Below are positions 6,007 through 6,069 of a stretch of 6,069 bases of DNA, piece after piece. Origin of the DNA: Kiritimatiellota bacterium. Its GTDB lineage: Bacteria; Verrucomicrobiota; Kiritimatiellia; JAAZAB01. Under the pieces are notes generated by a model. That model had not been told where the DNA came from. It searched no databases and saw nothing but the letters and a program-made list of their open reading frames with translations. The stretch is from assembly GCA_008636095.1 (NCBI GenBank), contig VSJD01000265.1:1-6069 (forward strand), in the 5' to 3' direction. Position 1 is the first letter of the stretch; each line of letters begins with the position of its first letter. The position numbers and the translations under genes were made by a program.

Positions 6007-6069
6007 GAATGGTCATGCACCAACCTTGACGCCCTCGCAAAAGGTCGCACACCTCGTCACACCGGCGAA

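Noticed and set aside
6051..6069. Window edge upstream of the lipoprotein gene
   Set aside because: Too short to judge; no promoter, repeat or gene end can be supported.

Overview
The window holds a run of genes that all lie on the minus strand, so transcription runs from high to low coordinates. Several products start with signal peptides, one carries a lipoprotein box, and one is a polytopic membrane protein. This points to a Gram-negative bacterium. The mix of genes, moderate base composition and strong AGGAGG-type ribosome sites resemble Desulfobacterota (former Deltaproteobacteria, Syntrophales-like), but that placement is an impression and was not tested by search.

Layout in transcription order: (1) 5993-4914, a lipoprotein of about 359 residues with no function I recognise; (2) 4906-3716, a multi-pass membrane acyltransferase of the HGSNAT/DUF1624 type, starting 7 bases after the lipoprotein stop; (3) 3651-2848, a secreted alpha/beta hydrolase with a full Ser-Asp-His set; (4) 2792-1182, a secreted type-B carboxylesterase with a full Ser-Glu-His set; (5) 1127-347, a third exported alpha/beta hydrolase that has lost its catalytic middle and is split into two frames; (6) 198-1, the first 66 residues of an FAD-dependent dehydrogenase that runs off the window. 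Gaps between genes 1 to 5 are about 7, 64, 54 and 54 bases, and I see no convincing terminator among them, so genes 1 to 5 may form one transcription unit. A 148-base gap separates the broken hydrolase from the FAD gene and holds only a weak inverted repeat and a 29-codon open frame.

How they may work together (inference): one integral-membrane acyl-transfer protein, up to three exported ester hydrolases and an outer-envelope lipoprotein suggest a set for adding and removing acyl groups, or for breaking down ester compounds, outside the cytoplasm. The sequence does not reveal the substrate. The clearest oddity is the internally deleted hydrolase. The most open question is the lipoprotein and its tight coupling to the acyltransferase.
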